From assembly GCA_032988165.1 (NCBI GenBank), contig JANTQF010000085.1, forward strand, positions 58,481-122,480: 64,000 nt of DNA, in the 5' to 3' direction. The position numbers were made by a program, and so were the translations under genes. A model generated the notes under the pieces. That model saw nothing but the letters and a program-made list of their open reading frames with translations, was not told the DNA's origin and ran no database searches. Source of the stretch: Emmonsiellopsis sp. PD_33. Its lineage: Eukaryota > Ascomycota > Eurotiomycetes > Onygenales > Ajellomycetaceae. The stretch's first letter is position 1; each line of letters begins with the position of its first letter. Shown here one piece after another: positions 23,158 to 33,690 of the stretch.

Positions 23158-23831
23158 GTTGAGGGCGTCTTAGTCAGACAGAAACATTAACGGTTTATTT
23201 CTTCGAAAAATGCCCAGCGTTGGTGGCAGGACTACGTTGAGTTTCAAAGGGAGGGAGGAATCCATCAGCAGCGGCTGGAGTATTAACCATGGCCAGTCCC
23301 ACTCTTGGGGCCAGATCTGGGGATCGGCTCTCGGCTTGACATAATCACTTGGTTGGTTACCCTAATCATTTGCGTCTCCTGTTGCCATTCTGAGGGGTTA
23401 GTTGAGGAGGGGTAGGATGAAATGTGGCTGCATATTTGCTTGGCGGCGGCGGGTTGCAAATCCCCCACATCATTCCCCGCGGCTGATTGAAGTTTGAAGG
23501 TGGTGTGGTCAACGAGGCTAGATAATTGACGCGCCAGGGGTACGCATGCTTCGGACAGTCAAAACCCTTCGGGCCCATGTTGGGAAGCAGGAAACCATGG
23601 TCACACAGTGCCTTGGCATTTTTACTACCAACTAATATGATATTTATTATATTATCAAGTTCTTGATATCATAAATTCGATTTACAATGGGCTAGAAATG
23701 CCGGTATCGAGTCCACCTTTCCCCAGATACGCACTATGCAAACCACGGACGGTGTGGGGAATACATTTTTACCAAAGATTGAAAATGGCCTTCCCATCCT
23801 CCATCCCCTTTTGCCTCCAAACCGCACTTCA
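23158..23831. other. Intergenic, promoter of the dehydrogenase and 3' end of the ThDP enzyme
   Basis: The 674-bp spacer between two minus-strand genes becomes AT-rich at 23640-23690, probably the 3' UTR of the ThDP enzyme. No gene seen. Confidence 0.6.
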
Positions 23832-25862
23832 TCAGAATTTATAATGCGCCCTGGGGATATTATCATAATACGGCACAACAACCAAATTCTCATCCTCCGT
23901 CTGCCCAACCATCATCGTGGTTATAGGATGAATCGGCTTATCATCCACAATCAAGTTAATACAACTCGGCCCCTTTTCACCCTGCAGCCTCTTCACCGTC
24001 GTCTCCACATCCCCAATCGCCTCCACCTTCGCACTCGCATGTCCCAACGCCTTCGCGACAAGATCATATTCCGCCACGGGACTCAGCGAACTAATTGGCC
24101 GGGCAGGGTTCTTGCTCCCATACACCAGCTCCTGCCCGTTAGAGCTCATCCCCCAGCAGTAATTGTTCACCACGATGGTCATGATGTCAAGGTTGAACCG
24201 CTTATATGTATCCAAGTCCATAAAGTGGAAGCCAGCGGAGCCGTCGCCGTGGATAGAAATGACCTTGCGGTCTGGCGCCGCGATGGCCGCGCCCAATGTG
24301 TAGCCGAATCCGTTACCCAGGAACCCTAGGTTTCCGGTGGACTTTATCACGATGCTCGGGGAGCTAATGGAGAGGACGTCGGAGGCCCAGATGGCCGCCT
24401 CGCCGCCATCGAGGATGATGATGCTGCCGGGTTCGATGGCGGAGAAGACTCGTTTGAGCGCGTGGTAGGGGTGGAGGCGGCCGGATTGTTGTGTTTCCGG
24501 ATCTTGGGCAAAAGGGGACGGGAGGCGATGTAGGGTTAGGGTAACTCCTACCCAGTCCAAATCGACTACACCGGAAAAGGGCGTTCTCGCATACTCGAGG
24601 TTAAGTGCGGTAACAAACTGTCCTACGTCGCATACGGCGCCAAGGTCGACTGGGAGCGTGCGGCCGATTTCTCCGCCGTCAACGTCCACGTGAATCAGCT
24701 TGCAGCCATCGTGAGGGATAACTGCACCCGAGCGACCTCCAAGAAACATGCCTGTTCTTGCCCCGAGAAGCAAGATGAGATCTGGCCGTTGTTTGCCTAG
24801 CATGGGAAGCAGCGCAAGTTTTCCAGCTGGTCCTCCATAAAAGGCGAATTGGTTTGAGACGAAAGCCATCATGCATTTTGTCGTGTCGAAGATGGGGATA
24901 GCACAAGTACTGGAGAATCTCATCAACTCCTTTCCACCCTGGGAAACGAGATTGGTTTAGCTCTCGATTTTGGGTGTGGGGGAGGGGGGGGGTTACGATA
25001 ACTGCTCGGGGGATCCATACTTGTGAATTTCCAGAATTAGCTCCCGCTCCAATAATAATCACCGGCCGTTTAGCGGAACTGAGAAGTTTAATTGCTCCCT
25101 CCAGAGCTTCCGTGTGCAAACCCGGACCATACGATAATGGCGATGAAATAGATCCCCATGATATTAGCTGTCGGCACACCGGTGAGAACAGCACGTCGAT
25201 GGGGAAGTCCACCAGCACCGGGCCTGTGTAATTGCACAATCATCAATTCAGTCCCCTTCAACATTTTAAGCATAAATCGGCAGACATACCTAGTGCCCCA
25301 GACAAAGCAACGCGGATAGCATGTGAAATAATCCGCGGAGTATCTTCAGGATTGGTCATCCGATGGGCAAACTTCGTCAACGGCTTCGCAGTGGTAACTT
25401 GGTCAATAATCCCCTGCAGGGAATTATTCTCCGCGTCCCTCAGGGGCGGCGAGGAAGTGATACAAAGAATCGGCGAACGGTCTGCAAGTGCGGAAGCGAG
25501 GCCTGGCAGGCCATTCGAGAAGCTTTGTTTATTCTCCTTTCAATATATGGATGTTGCGCGGGGTGGGTACGTAGAAGAATATACCGGGATATCTCAACTC
25601 ACCCGCTATTCGCAGTCACAAAACAGACTCCAATCTTCCTCTTGAGTTTCGCATACGCTTCTGATGCTTGCACTGCCACCGTTTCATGGCGGGTGTCTAC
25701 CAGACGAATCCCGATAGATTCACATCCCATGAGGAAGGCGTCCAGGTGGCCGCCGTGAAGGCCGAAGGCGACCTCGACGCCAGCATGTTTGAGTGACTGC
25801 GCGAGGAGATCGCCGCCTGTCAGCTCGCGGGTTTGCGGGTCTGTTAGAGGGAAGGCTGCCAT
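23832..25862 (-). CDS. Thiamine-diphosphate-dependent carboligase/lyase, benzaldehyde lyase-like
   Basis: Complement(23832..24938, 25021..25223, 25290..25522, 25603..25862), 600 residues. All junctions are in frame. The catalytic ThDP glutamate is E60 in DTRHETVAV. GLHGGH39 and NSLQ123 align with His29 and Gln113 of Pseudomonas benzaldehyde lyase (Glu50 aligning with E60), all with the same offset of ten. The C-terminal cofactor site is GDG (463-465) ... NN (490-491). The family makes or breaks alpha-hydroxyketones (benzoin, acetoin) or acetolactate. It lacks a mitochondrial presequence, arguing against the Ilv2 acetolactate synthase of valine biosynthesis. It lies 674 bp from a butanediol-dehydrogenase-like gene and is divergent from an MpaB-like oxygenase. 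Substrate is unknown. Confidence 0.88.
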
Positions 25863-26686
25863 GTGTGGGAGTGAATAAGGTCGAGCTCAAAAATAAGGTT
25901 GTCTAATTGTAAATTTGGACTATCAGCCCAACCTCTGGCTGGTTTGGTTGATCGGGGTTTAGCTGTAGCTGAACTTTGTCAACCCACCTCCCCGCGGATA
26001 GCTAGAAAGTTTGCAGTCTATTTAAACGGGGATCATCAGGGATAAGTAACCGGTTGCCGAGGACTCCTGTAAACCAAGGGGGGGTTGTGTCATTGTTGGC
26101 TTTATCATAGACAATCTGGAGTGTGGGGTAGCGCAGTTCTCTCCCCCGCAGCGGCAAGGTATTATTTATTTAGCCTTTGAATCTTAGTCCTCGGGTAGAT
26201 ACCTCACACGTACCATGCTGGTGGTGGTGGTCGCGGTTTGGGGATTCTTTGTCTTCAGGGACAACCAATTGTTAATCGCGCCAGCCTGGAATTAAATACG
26301 CAGCATCATTTGATAGGCACCGCATCCGGCACTGACACAGCAGGATTTCTCATTGTTTTGCAGGATGTAACTATTGTTTGTTTGTTTGTGCCAGTGCATT
26401 TTATGAGAAGGAAAATATGTGAATGGGCCACGCCTGCTGTCAATAAATACGGCCTTCGTCTCTCGTGGGCTACTAACTATATCATACAGAGAAAGTCGGC
26501 GGTGTCACCTGAAGCCCAACGTGTATTCAAATGATATAGATTGACTACATCTCACCTTGTTCTGCCTTGAGTGAGTTTCATCTTACTAAAGTATCACCCC
26601 TCCTTGCTATCTAAGATACCCACAACTTCCTACATCCATTCCTGCCAAAAGAGAAGCCGGAAGCTATAAATCAAAAACACCCCGCC
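25863..26686. promoter_or_regulatory. Divergent promoter, ThDP enzyme and MpaB-like oxygenase
   Basis: The 824-bp spacer between two divergent ATGs contains TATTTAAA at 26019-26026, suitably placed (about 160 bp) for the minus-strand gene. A CTATAAATC lies just 16 bp before the oxygenase ATG. A shared promoter would allow co-regulation. Confidence 0.45.
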
Positions 26687-27859
26687 ATGGACTATTCAGT
26701 CTCAGCATACATAATCCCATCAATCTGCCTCTACCTCCTCCTCGTACGAATCCTCCGAACCCGCAACCTACGCCAACTACAGAAACAATATGGCCATTAC
26801 ACGCACGATCCCTACTCCATGGACTACAAGACCGCGCACAAAATCGTCCTACAAATCGCCGTCCGCGAATTCCCATTCACATACGGCTTCGGCATGCAAT
26901 GTGGGATCATCAAATCATACGGAATCCCATCAACCTCCAAACTCCTCGTGCAGACCCGTCGGCTAACTTCCAAGGCAAAAGTCGGCAAGCGCATCGAAGA
27001 TACATCAGTCTTCCTCGGGGAAATGCTCGTATCCGGCATCGATAGCTCGCGCGGCCTCCTCGTGTTGTCAAAGCTGAATTGGATCCATCGCCAGTATGGA
27101 GCTAGAATTTCAAATGATGAGCTCCTATATACTCTCGGGTTGTTCATCCTGGAACCAATCCGGTGGATTGACACGCGTGAGTGGCGGCAGCTATCGACAA
27201 TCGAGCGGGTGGCTATTTTCATCTATTGGAAGGAGATTGGGAATCGGATGGGAATCCATGGCATTCCGGGGACGCTTGATGAGTTGAAGCGTTGGAATAC
27301 AGCGTTTGAAGCGGGGAATATGGGATTTTCAGAAACGAATCGCATGTGTGCCGCTGCGACGGTGGATGCGTCCATGAGGCCTCGACCTCGTTTTATGAAG
27401 GGGTTTGGGAAAAGGGCAATGGCTTGGTGCATGCAAGATTATGTTAGGCCGGTACTTGGGATGGAGGAACCGTCGAGGGGGTTCTCGCTTGGGATGATGG
27501 CTTTTTTCCAACTTCGCGCATTCGCAACTCGACATCTCATGCTTCCGAGACTTTTCGATCCGAAAAGCAGCAGAATGGATAGCGTGACGAAGAGGATACG
27601 ACGGACAAGGTATTTTGTTGAGCCGTGGTATGTTCCTGAGACAATGTGGTCAACTGCTAGGAAAATACTCCTCGGGAAAAGCACAAGTCTTCCAGGTCCT
27701 GAATACATGAGCGGTGGATATCTGCCTGAGGAGCTGGGACCGGTCGAGTATATGGAACGTTCAAGAGATGCGGTGTTCCAAGAGGCGGAAGCAATGAAGG
27801 AATATGTTAGCGACGGAGGTGCAGCCGGAGTGGGCTGTCCGTTCTCGTTCTCTGCCTAA
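26687..27859 (+). CDS. MpaB-like ER-bound oxygenase (rubber-oxygenase catalytic fold, DUF2236)
   Basis: Single exon, 390 residues. A membrane segment (about 5-22) is followed by a basic stretch, suggesting an N-terminally anchored ER protein. The core contains the family pattern NWIHRQYG.ISNDELLYTL, then EPIRWID..EWR and WKEIGNRMGI. The family includes MpaB of mycophenolic acid biosynthesis, which cleaves a terpenoid chain oxidatively, and latex-clearing proteins, which bind heme through conserved histidines. Substrate here is unknown. The gene is divergent from the ThDP carboligase and could share its control region. Composition is AC-rich at the 5' end and G-richer downstream, like several neighbours. 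Confidence 0.85.
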   Translation: MDYSVSAYIIPSICLYLLLVRILRTRNLRQLQKQYGHYTHDPYSMDYKTAHKIVLQIAVREFPFTYGFGMQCGIIKSYGIPSTSKLLVQTRRLTSKAKVGKRIEDTSVFLGEMLVSGIDSSRGLLVLSKLNWIHRQYGARISNDELLYTLGLFILEPIRWIDTREWRQLSTIERVAIFIYWKEIGNRMGIHGIPGTLDELKRWNTAFEAGNMGFSETNRMCAAATVDASMRPRPRFMKGFGKRAMAWCMQDYVRPVLGMEEPSRGFSLGMMAFFQLRAFATRHLMLPRLFDPKSSRMDSVTKRIRRTRYFVEPWYVPETMWSTARKILLGKSTSLPGPEYMSGGYLPEELGPVEYMERSRDAVFQEAEAMKEYVSDGGAAGVGCPFSFSA

Positions 27860-28283
27860 AATCCCCTGTAGCTGTATTTTAGAATAATTCATCATCCTCA
27901 TATCAAGTTCCAGCTTTTATATCAAGCAGTTCCCTGATCTCCAGATTAGGTAAGCGGGGAATCCGGGGCCGGCATGCTAAATGGGCGCTAGTCCGCATCC
28001 GTCCAAGCGCGCTTTTGTTGCAACTTGACCTCTGATATCATTTCCAGGTTATCATTTGCTTCATTTCTGTTCTCTCGTTCTCAACTCCCGCTGATGGCTT
28101 GCGTATAGCTTCATCCCGTCTCTCCTGCAGCTTTCCTATGTTAGCCGGCGCCCCGCTCTCCATCATGATAAGATACCCATTCCCTCCCGCGCAGTGACGA
28201 ACGCTCAGCTACTGCCTGCATCAACATCCACCTAACATACCTACTTACCACCCTCCCGGCTTCTACTCTGCGGCCTTCTCAAC
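27860..28283. other. Short intergenic region before Tlg2
   Basis: These 424 bp hold the oxygenase 3' end and the Tlg2 promoter/leader. The CT-rich stretch 28060-28280 is the probable leader. No other feature. Confidence 0.6.
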
Positions 28284-29765
28284 ATGTGGCGGGACCGCAC
28301 TAACTTGTAAGCTCTTTACTCTGTCTACTCCGCTGCGCTCCCCTTTAAACATTCCCCGATAAACAGATACATCTCCTACCGCCAATCCTTCGCCCACCAC
28401 CCCTCAAAAAAGCCCCGATACCTCGGAGCTTGGAACGACCACGGCGACAGCTCATCAATATCCGAAGAACGTCGCGGGCTAATTTCAGGCACCGGCTTCG
28501 AAGATGACGGCGATGCGGTCATTGAAATGGACCTCCTCCCACCCCGCTGGGTCGACATCCAGGACGAAGTAACAGAGATCCTCGCGGGGATCGCCCAGAA
28601 ATCTGCGCGGCTGGACAAACTACATCAGAAACATGTCTTGCCCGGGTTTGGGGACGAGGATGCTAGGAAGGAGGAGGAAGGAATGATTGAGCTCTTGACG
28701 CAGGAAATCACCCGCGCATTCCACGATTGCCAGCGCGCCATTAAGAGGGTTGAAGCGATGGTTAAGGAGGCGAGGCAGCAGGGTGGGGTCAGCCAGGGCG
28801 ATGAGACGATGGCGAAGAATATTCAAATATCGCTTGCCGCCAGGGTACAGGAGGCTAGTGCTGGGTTTAGGAAGAAGCAGAGCACGTATTTAAAGAGTAA
28901 GCCGTCTCTTGGAGGGCTTCATGAGCTTATGCGGCTCCCCAACTAACGATGCGCGCAAAACATAGAACTACGAGGCCTAGACGGCATGACGACACCACTG
29001 GACCGATCCACAACCCCCGTGCAAAACCCGTACATGGACCCCTCCCTCATGGAATCCGACGCAGACAAATCCTACTCCCAATCCACCCTCCTCCAAACGT
29101 CCCAAAAACAACTAACCAGCAACGACGCGGCGATAATGCAGCGCGAGCGCGAAATCAACGACATCGCCAAGGGCATCATTGAACTATCCGATATCTTCCG
29201 CGACTTGCAGGCGATGATTATAGACCAGGGCACGATGCTTGACCGGATCGACTTTAACGTTGAGCGGATGACGGTTGACGTGAAAGCGGCAGATAAGGAA
29301 CTCACTGTTGTATGTTGTCCCCTCCCTACCATCTATAGCAACATATCCGTATATATGTCTCTAACCCGCATACAGGCAACCGGCTACCAAAAACGCACCA
29401 CAAAACGCAAAATCCTCCTCCTCCTCATCCTCCTCGTAGTCGGCATGTTCATCCTCCTCCTCGTGAAACCCAAACGCAGCAGCAGCAACACAACCACCCC
29501 GCCTCCAGACACAATTCCAAACCCGAACGACCAAACACAACCACAACCACAACCACAACCCCCCTCACCACGCCAACGCCAACGCCAACTCCACCGCAAA
29601 TCCGCACCCCCAGCATCAGCATACAGAGATACCGGCGCCCCGACAATGATATACCACTGGAACCGCGAACGGGCGCCCGTGGTGAATCGGTTCTCGAGGG
29701 ATGTGTGGATTGCACCGGATATAGATGCCTTGGTTGGCGGTGCAGGTGGGGGTATAGATCTATAG
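28284..29765 (+). CDS. tlg2: Tlg2/syntaxin-16-type t-SNARE
   Basis: Join(28284..28306, 28367..28896, 28966..29309, 29376..29765), 428 residues. Opening MWRDRTNLYISYRQS is the hallmark of Tlg2/syntaxin-16 and contains the N-peptide that binds Vps45-type SM proteins. An N-terminal helical domain (about 75-185) is followed by the SNARE helix (about 240-296), whose zero-layer glutamine lies in DQG (271-273). A membrane anchor spans about 312-328. The protein acts at the trans-Golgi and endosomes in retrograde traffic. After the anchor comes a lumenal tail of about 100 residues, rich in Pro, Gln and Arg, partly coded by CAACCA repeats. All introns have standard ends; the second has a CTAAC branch. 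Confidence 0.93.
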
Positions 29766-30652
29766 TTCCCCCCACCCCCACCCCCTCACATTTTCTTTCT
29801 GTCTCTTTTTTTTTGTTGTTGTTTTTGATTGATTGATTGGACAGGTTAGGTTAGGATAGGTTTAGCTACTTGCTAAATAGGTAGTCAGCGTAGCGGGTAT
29901 CCATATATATAATGAATGCGATTTGCTTTTTTTTTGCGTTTGATGGGTAGTTAGTTACCTGCCTCCTTAACACATCCATGCAGACATGCATGCATGCATG
30001 GGCTTGTTTGGTGGGATGGATATGGTATGGTACATACAATATGACACGAACATCCCTGGTGACGCGCTTTCTAGTTAAACCCATATCGAATTATGGATGA
30101 GGAGGCTAGATTAAATACTGTAGGCAGTTACTTTAGGTTTCAAATCAGCAACCAGGGCCCCCCCCCTTTTTTTTTTGTTGCGAGCCAGCCATCAAAATAC
30201 AAAAAGCAAAAATAGGGGTGGTGAAAATATACAGTACCCAGCCGGAGATAACTAAACTGGTTCAATTAAACTACAGTAAGGATGGAAAAGGAAGAATTGT
30301 TTATTTTGATTCTTTCTTTCTCTCTTTTTCTTTCTCTCTCTCTTTCTCCAGCTACCTAGTTTGGTATAGACACGACGACAAGCTTGGAGATTCCTCAAGT
30401 AAACTAAACTAACTAACTAGCTTAGCTGCATTCACTGCAATGATTGACCTATGTATGTATGGCAAGCTAGAACGATTCACGAAGGGAAAAGGGTTCAATA
30501 TGTATGTATATATGCAGGTTTGATGAAACGAGAGGTAAAAGAAGAAGCGAGACGATGGTAAAAAACCGAACAAATGCCACCTCCTTAGTCGTCTTCGAAG
30601 AAAAAAACAAAGAAAAAAAGAAAAACCGTAGATCCTAGCCACAACCCCAAAC
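29766..30652. other. Convergent 3' flank, Tlg2 and Rtt103
   Basis: 887 bp of low-complexity 3' UTR-like DNA: poly-T, poly-C, TTTC runs, and an ATGCATGCATG run at 29986-30000. No gene. Confidence 0.65.
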
Positions 30653-32214
30653 TCAATACTTATTACTTTCCTGCCTCAACAACTCCGCTACATCATCATC
30701 CAAATCCTCCATGGCATCGCCCCCCGCAAACCCCGCATACTCATCATTCTGTGCCACTGGATGCGACACCTTGCGCTTCTTCGCGCTCGACCCACTATTC
30801 CCATCCCCATTCCCATTCGTAGGGCTGCCAGATTGCGGTCGACCATGCAGCGCGGCAAGAGTCGATGCTAGATCTACACTTGGCATGGGGGCAGGGGGAT
30901 TCTCGACTGCCCCATGCGGTTGGGTGTGGTGGGGGAACGAGGTTGGTGGGTGTTCATTCCTTGCCTGTTGGCCACGGGCTGGGGAGCCGACGGGTGTAAG
31001 CGCTTCGACCGGTGGGGGGGTCAATGCCTCAATCACGGGACGCTCGGGGTCTTCGCTCGTGAGCCGGTTGGGGGTTGATTGGCCGTTATTGTTGCCATTT
31101 TCGTTCCCATTCCCGGGGTGTGCGGCGGGCGTATTCTCGACAGAAAGCCCGCGCATGATGGCATCTTCAACATCGCGCTTTTTAGCCTCCGTCTCGCTCC
31201 TGCGCGTGGATAGCTGTTCAGCCTGTGTCTGTTCCTTGGATAGCGCGGCGCGGTTGGTGTCGAGGAGCTTTTCGAGCCCCTGGATCAGGTTCTGGCGTGA
31301 CTTGATGATTTCAGAGACGGAACTTTCTGCACTTGCGAGCGATTTGAGAAGCTGGCTTAGGCGGGCTGCGTGGACCGGGGGGGTGGGGACCTGCGCGGAG
31401 GGGTCGTGCATTTTGTCGTATTCAGTATTTGCGGCGGTGACGGCAGAGCTGGAAGAGACGGTAGCCTTTGAGACGGCAACCTGCAGGGGAGCCAGTGGTT
31501 GTAATTCTGATGGGAGTGACCCGGGCGAACTGGCGAAAAGGGAACCGCCTAGTAGGGGCTTTTTACCGGACGACCTGTTCTTGTCGAGCTCTGGAGATTG
31601 TTAGCTGATGTAGCTAAGAGGACGAGGAAGACATACCATCTACTCGAGCCTCGACTGCATCCTGGATCGGATCCTCGAAAATATGGCGTTGTCGCCAGAC
31701 CTCGACCACCCGTCTTAACTTTTGTTGGATATCATTGGAAGCTCCCTTGTATGCTATGGCAGTCGCCTCCGCAATGATCTAGAAAGAAGGTTAACCCGAG
31801 TGCGTAAACAAAGGATGCAAGACAGAACCCACTGGAGAAAAGGCAATGAGAAAATCCTCCTTGCGCCGTGCTTTGGATTGTTGCGCAACCTCTGCAAAGG
31901 GAAATTGTCGGGTTAGCGCGCAATTCTTGTTTCGGTCCTGTATCAAGCTTGGACATGTAACCAACCATTTGCCAAGTATATAAGGTTCAGACGCTTCGGA
32001 GCATTGGCCTCGCGCAGTTTCTGTAGCCATAGCTGGGCAGTGCGGTCCGCATGTCTCCTGTATAAAGAATCCGATATCAGCACGAGGAGGATAGTGTTAG
32101 GACGAGGGCGGCGCACCTGTGGAACATGACCCATTGGGCAACAGTCACGATGGATTCCTGGGTCTCATTGAGCGCAGACAGCTTGGCCTTCACGCCGTCA
32201 TCGGTGTACGCCAT
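30653..32214 (-). CDS. rtt103: Rtt103-like RNA polymerase II CTD-interacting protein
   Basis: Complement(30653..31590, 31637..31778, 31833..31891, 31966..32057, 32117..32214), 442 residues. Residues 1-about 135 form a CID domain: MAYTDDGVKAKL, QWVMFHRRHADRT, LNLIYLAN, EVAQQSKARRKEDFL and VVEVWRQRHIF are family segments. A coiled coil follows (about 200-270), then a Pro/Gly/Asn-rich stretch, a basic KKRK nuclear signal (401-404) and an acidic C-terminus. Rtt103 binds Ser2-phosphorylated CTD and helps the Rat1/Xrn2 exonuclease end transcription. The gene is divergent from clathrin light chain with 478 bp between start codons. A long plus-strand frame over exon 5 is only an antisense shadow. Confidence 0.93.
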
Positions 32215-32692
32215 GGCAGCGGCTGTTTGGAGCTGGGTCGAGGTCGGGAGGTGTTGTATCAAGCTGTCAAAACAAAGAACGGGAGCTTTGTTTGCGTGGT
32301 GAACGGCGTGGGGGGCGGACGGAGGAAGCTGGGGAAGAGCAGCAGAGAGATGATACGGCACAGTGAAGCAGCGGGACTGAGCAAGCCAGCAGCCACAGTG
32401 AATGGACCGCAGCGATCTGTCCACGGCGTCGGCGAGGTTGAGGACAAAGCTGAAGTCGAAGTTGAGGTTGAAGTTGATGCGCAGACAGGATGAGGCTCAC
32501 CGCCTTACATAACCACGACGGCAGAATCGACAGGCCACGCTCTCTTCAGCTGCAAACAGCCATCGTCATCCACCAGAACCCGTTTATCTCCATCTATCGC
32601 CAACCTGTTTACCAAGCACCCTCTCCTGCTCTCACGTCGCAATTGGCCCCCCCGTCCGCCCGCATTGCCCCCTTCTCACATCTCCTCCCGTC
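32215..32692. promoter_or_regulatory. Bidirectional promoter, Rtt103 and clathrin light chain
   Basis: Only 478 bp separate the two start codons. It contains an imperfect GAAGTTGAGGTT tandem repeat at about 32452-32477 and a pyrimidine-rich leader before the clathrin gene. Confidence 0.6.
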
Positions 32693-33690
32693 ATGGCTGA
32701 CCGCTTCCCTTCGCTCGACGAGTTCGCCGACGGTACGCAACCCGCTGCTAGCTATACCACCCCCTACATAGCTAACTCTCACCACCAGGTCAGACAGAAC
32801 CCGTAGACATCAACAACGGCAACGGCAACGGCGGCGCTGACGATGGCGACGACTTTCTCGCCCGTGAACGCGCTGCCCTAGGCGACGACGCAGACCAGTT
32901 TGCCACGCCAAACGACCAGAACGCAACAGTGGAGGACGCAGACGACGATTTCTTAGCCGGAGGAGACCACCAGCAAGTGAACAACAATACAGAGCAAACA
33001 GGGGACTTCCAATCCTCATTTCCCCCTCTAAGCTTAGAAAACGAGGTACTTACTTCCGGGCCTTACTCTCCGCCCCCTGGACGGATTGAAGCTGGCGCTT
33101 CTTCGTTCAGCATCCTCGTTGAAAGTAACTAACAAGTGAATCTTCTCTGTCCCACAGCAAGTCGCACCAGGCGGAACCATTACCGGCACAAGCTCCGCCC
33201 TCCAATCATTCTCGACATACAAGGAACCAGAAGAGGAACCAGAAGCTGTCCGGTAAGCAACCCCTTTCCCCTTTCCCCCACGACCGACCAGAAAAACAAG
33301 AGAACCCAAACTAACCTCTACCCTCTCCTAACCCCCAGTGAATGGCGCGCCACACGCGACGCCGAACTCTCCAAACGCGCCGCCACCTCCGCCGAGCGCA
33401 AAGCCGCCACAATCTCCAAAGCCCAGCAGGACATCGACGACTACTACGAATCCTACAACAAGCGCACCGACCGCGCCAAGGAACGCACGCGCAAGGACGC
33501 CGAGGAGTTCCTGGCTAAGCGCGAGGATACGGCCGCGGGCGGCACGAGCTGGGAGCGCATTGCGAAGCTGGTCGATGTTAGTGGGAAGGGGTTGAAGGGG
33601 GGCGCGAGCGGGTCGGGCAAGGAGAGGTTTCGGGAGTTGTTGTTGGATCTGAAGAAGGATGAGAAGGCGCCTGGGGCGAGTGGGGTGTAG
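32693..33690 (+). CDS. clc1: Clathrin light chain
   Basis: Join(32693..32732, 32789..33045, 33158..33252, 33339..33690), 247 residues. It starts MADRFPSLDEFADG, with an acidic Gly/Asn-rich N-terminus, a conserved GGTITG segment after the second intron, then a charged coiled coil (about 130-200) carrying EWRATRDAEL and WERIAKLVD, which bind the clathrin heavy chain. It coats Golgi, endosomal and plasma-membrane vesicles and regulates heavy-chain assembly. Splice sites are standard (GTACGC, GTACTT, GTAAGC donors). The last exon runs from C-ending to G-ending codons, a pattern shared with other genes here. Confidence 0.93.

Noticed and set aside
30711..31604. 297-codon plus-strand reading frame
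   Set aside because: It is antisense to exon 5 of Rtt103, has no domain, and is rich in Ser/Cys/Trp as expected for a shadow frame.
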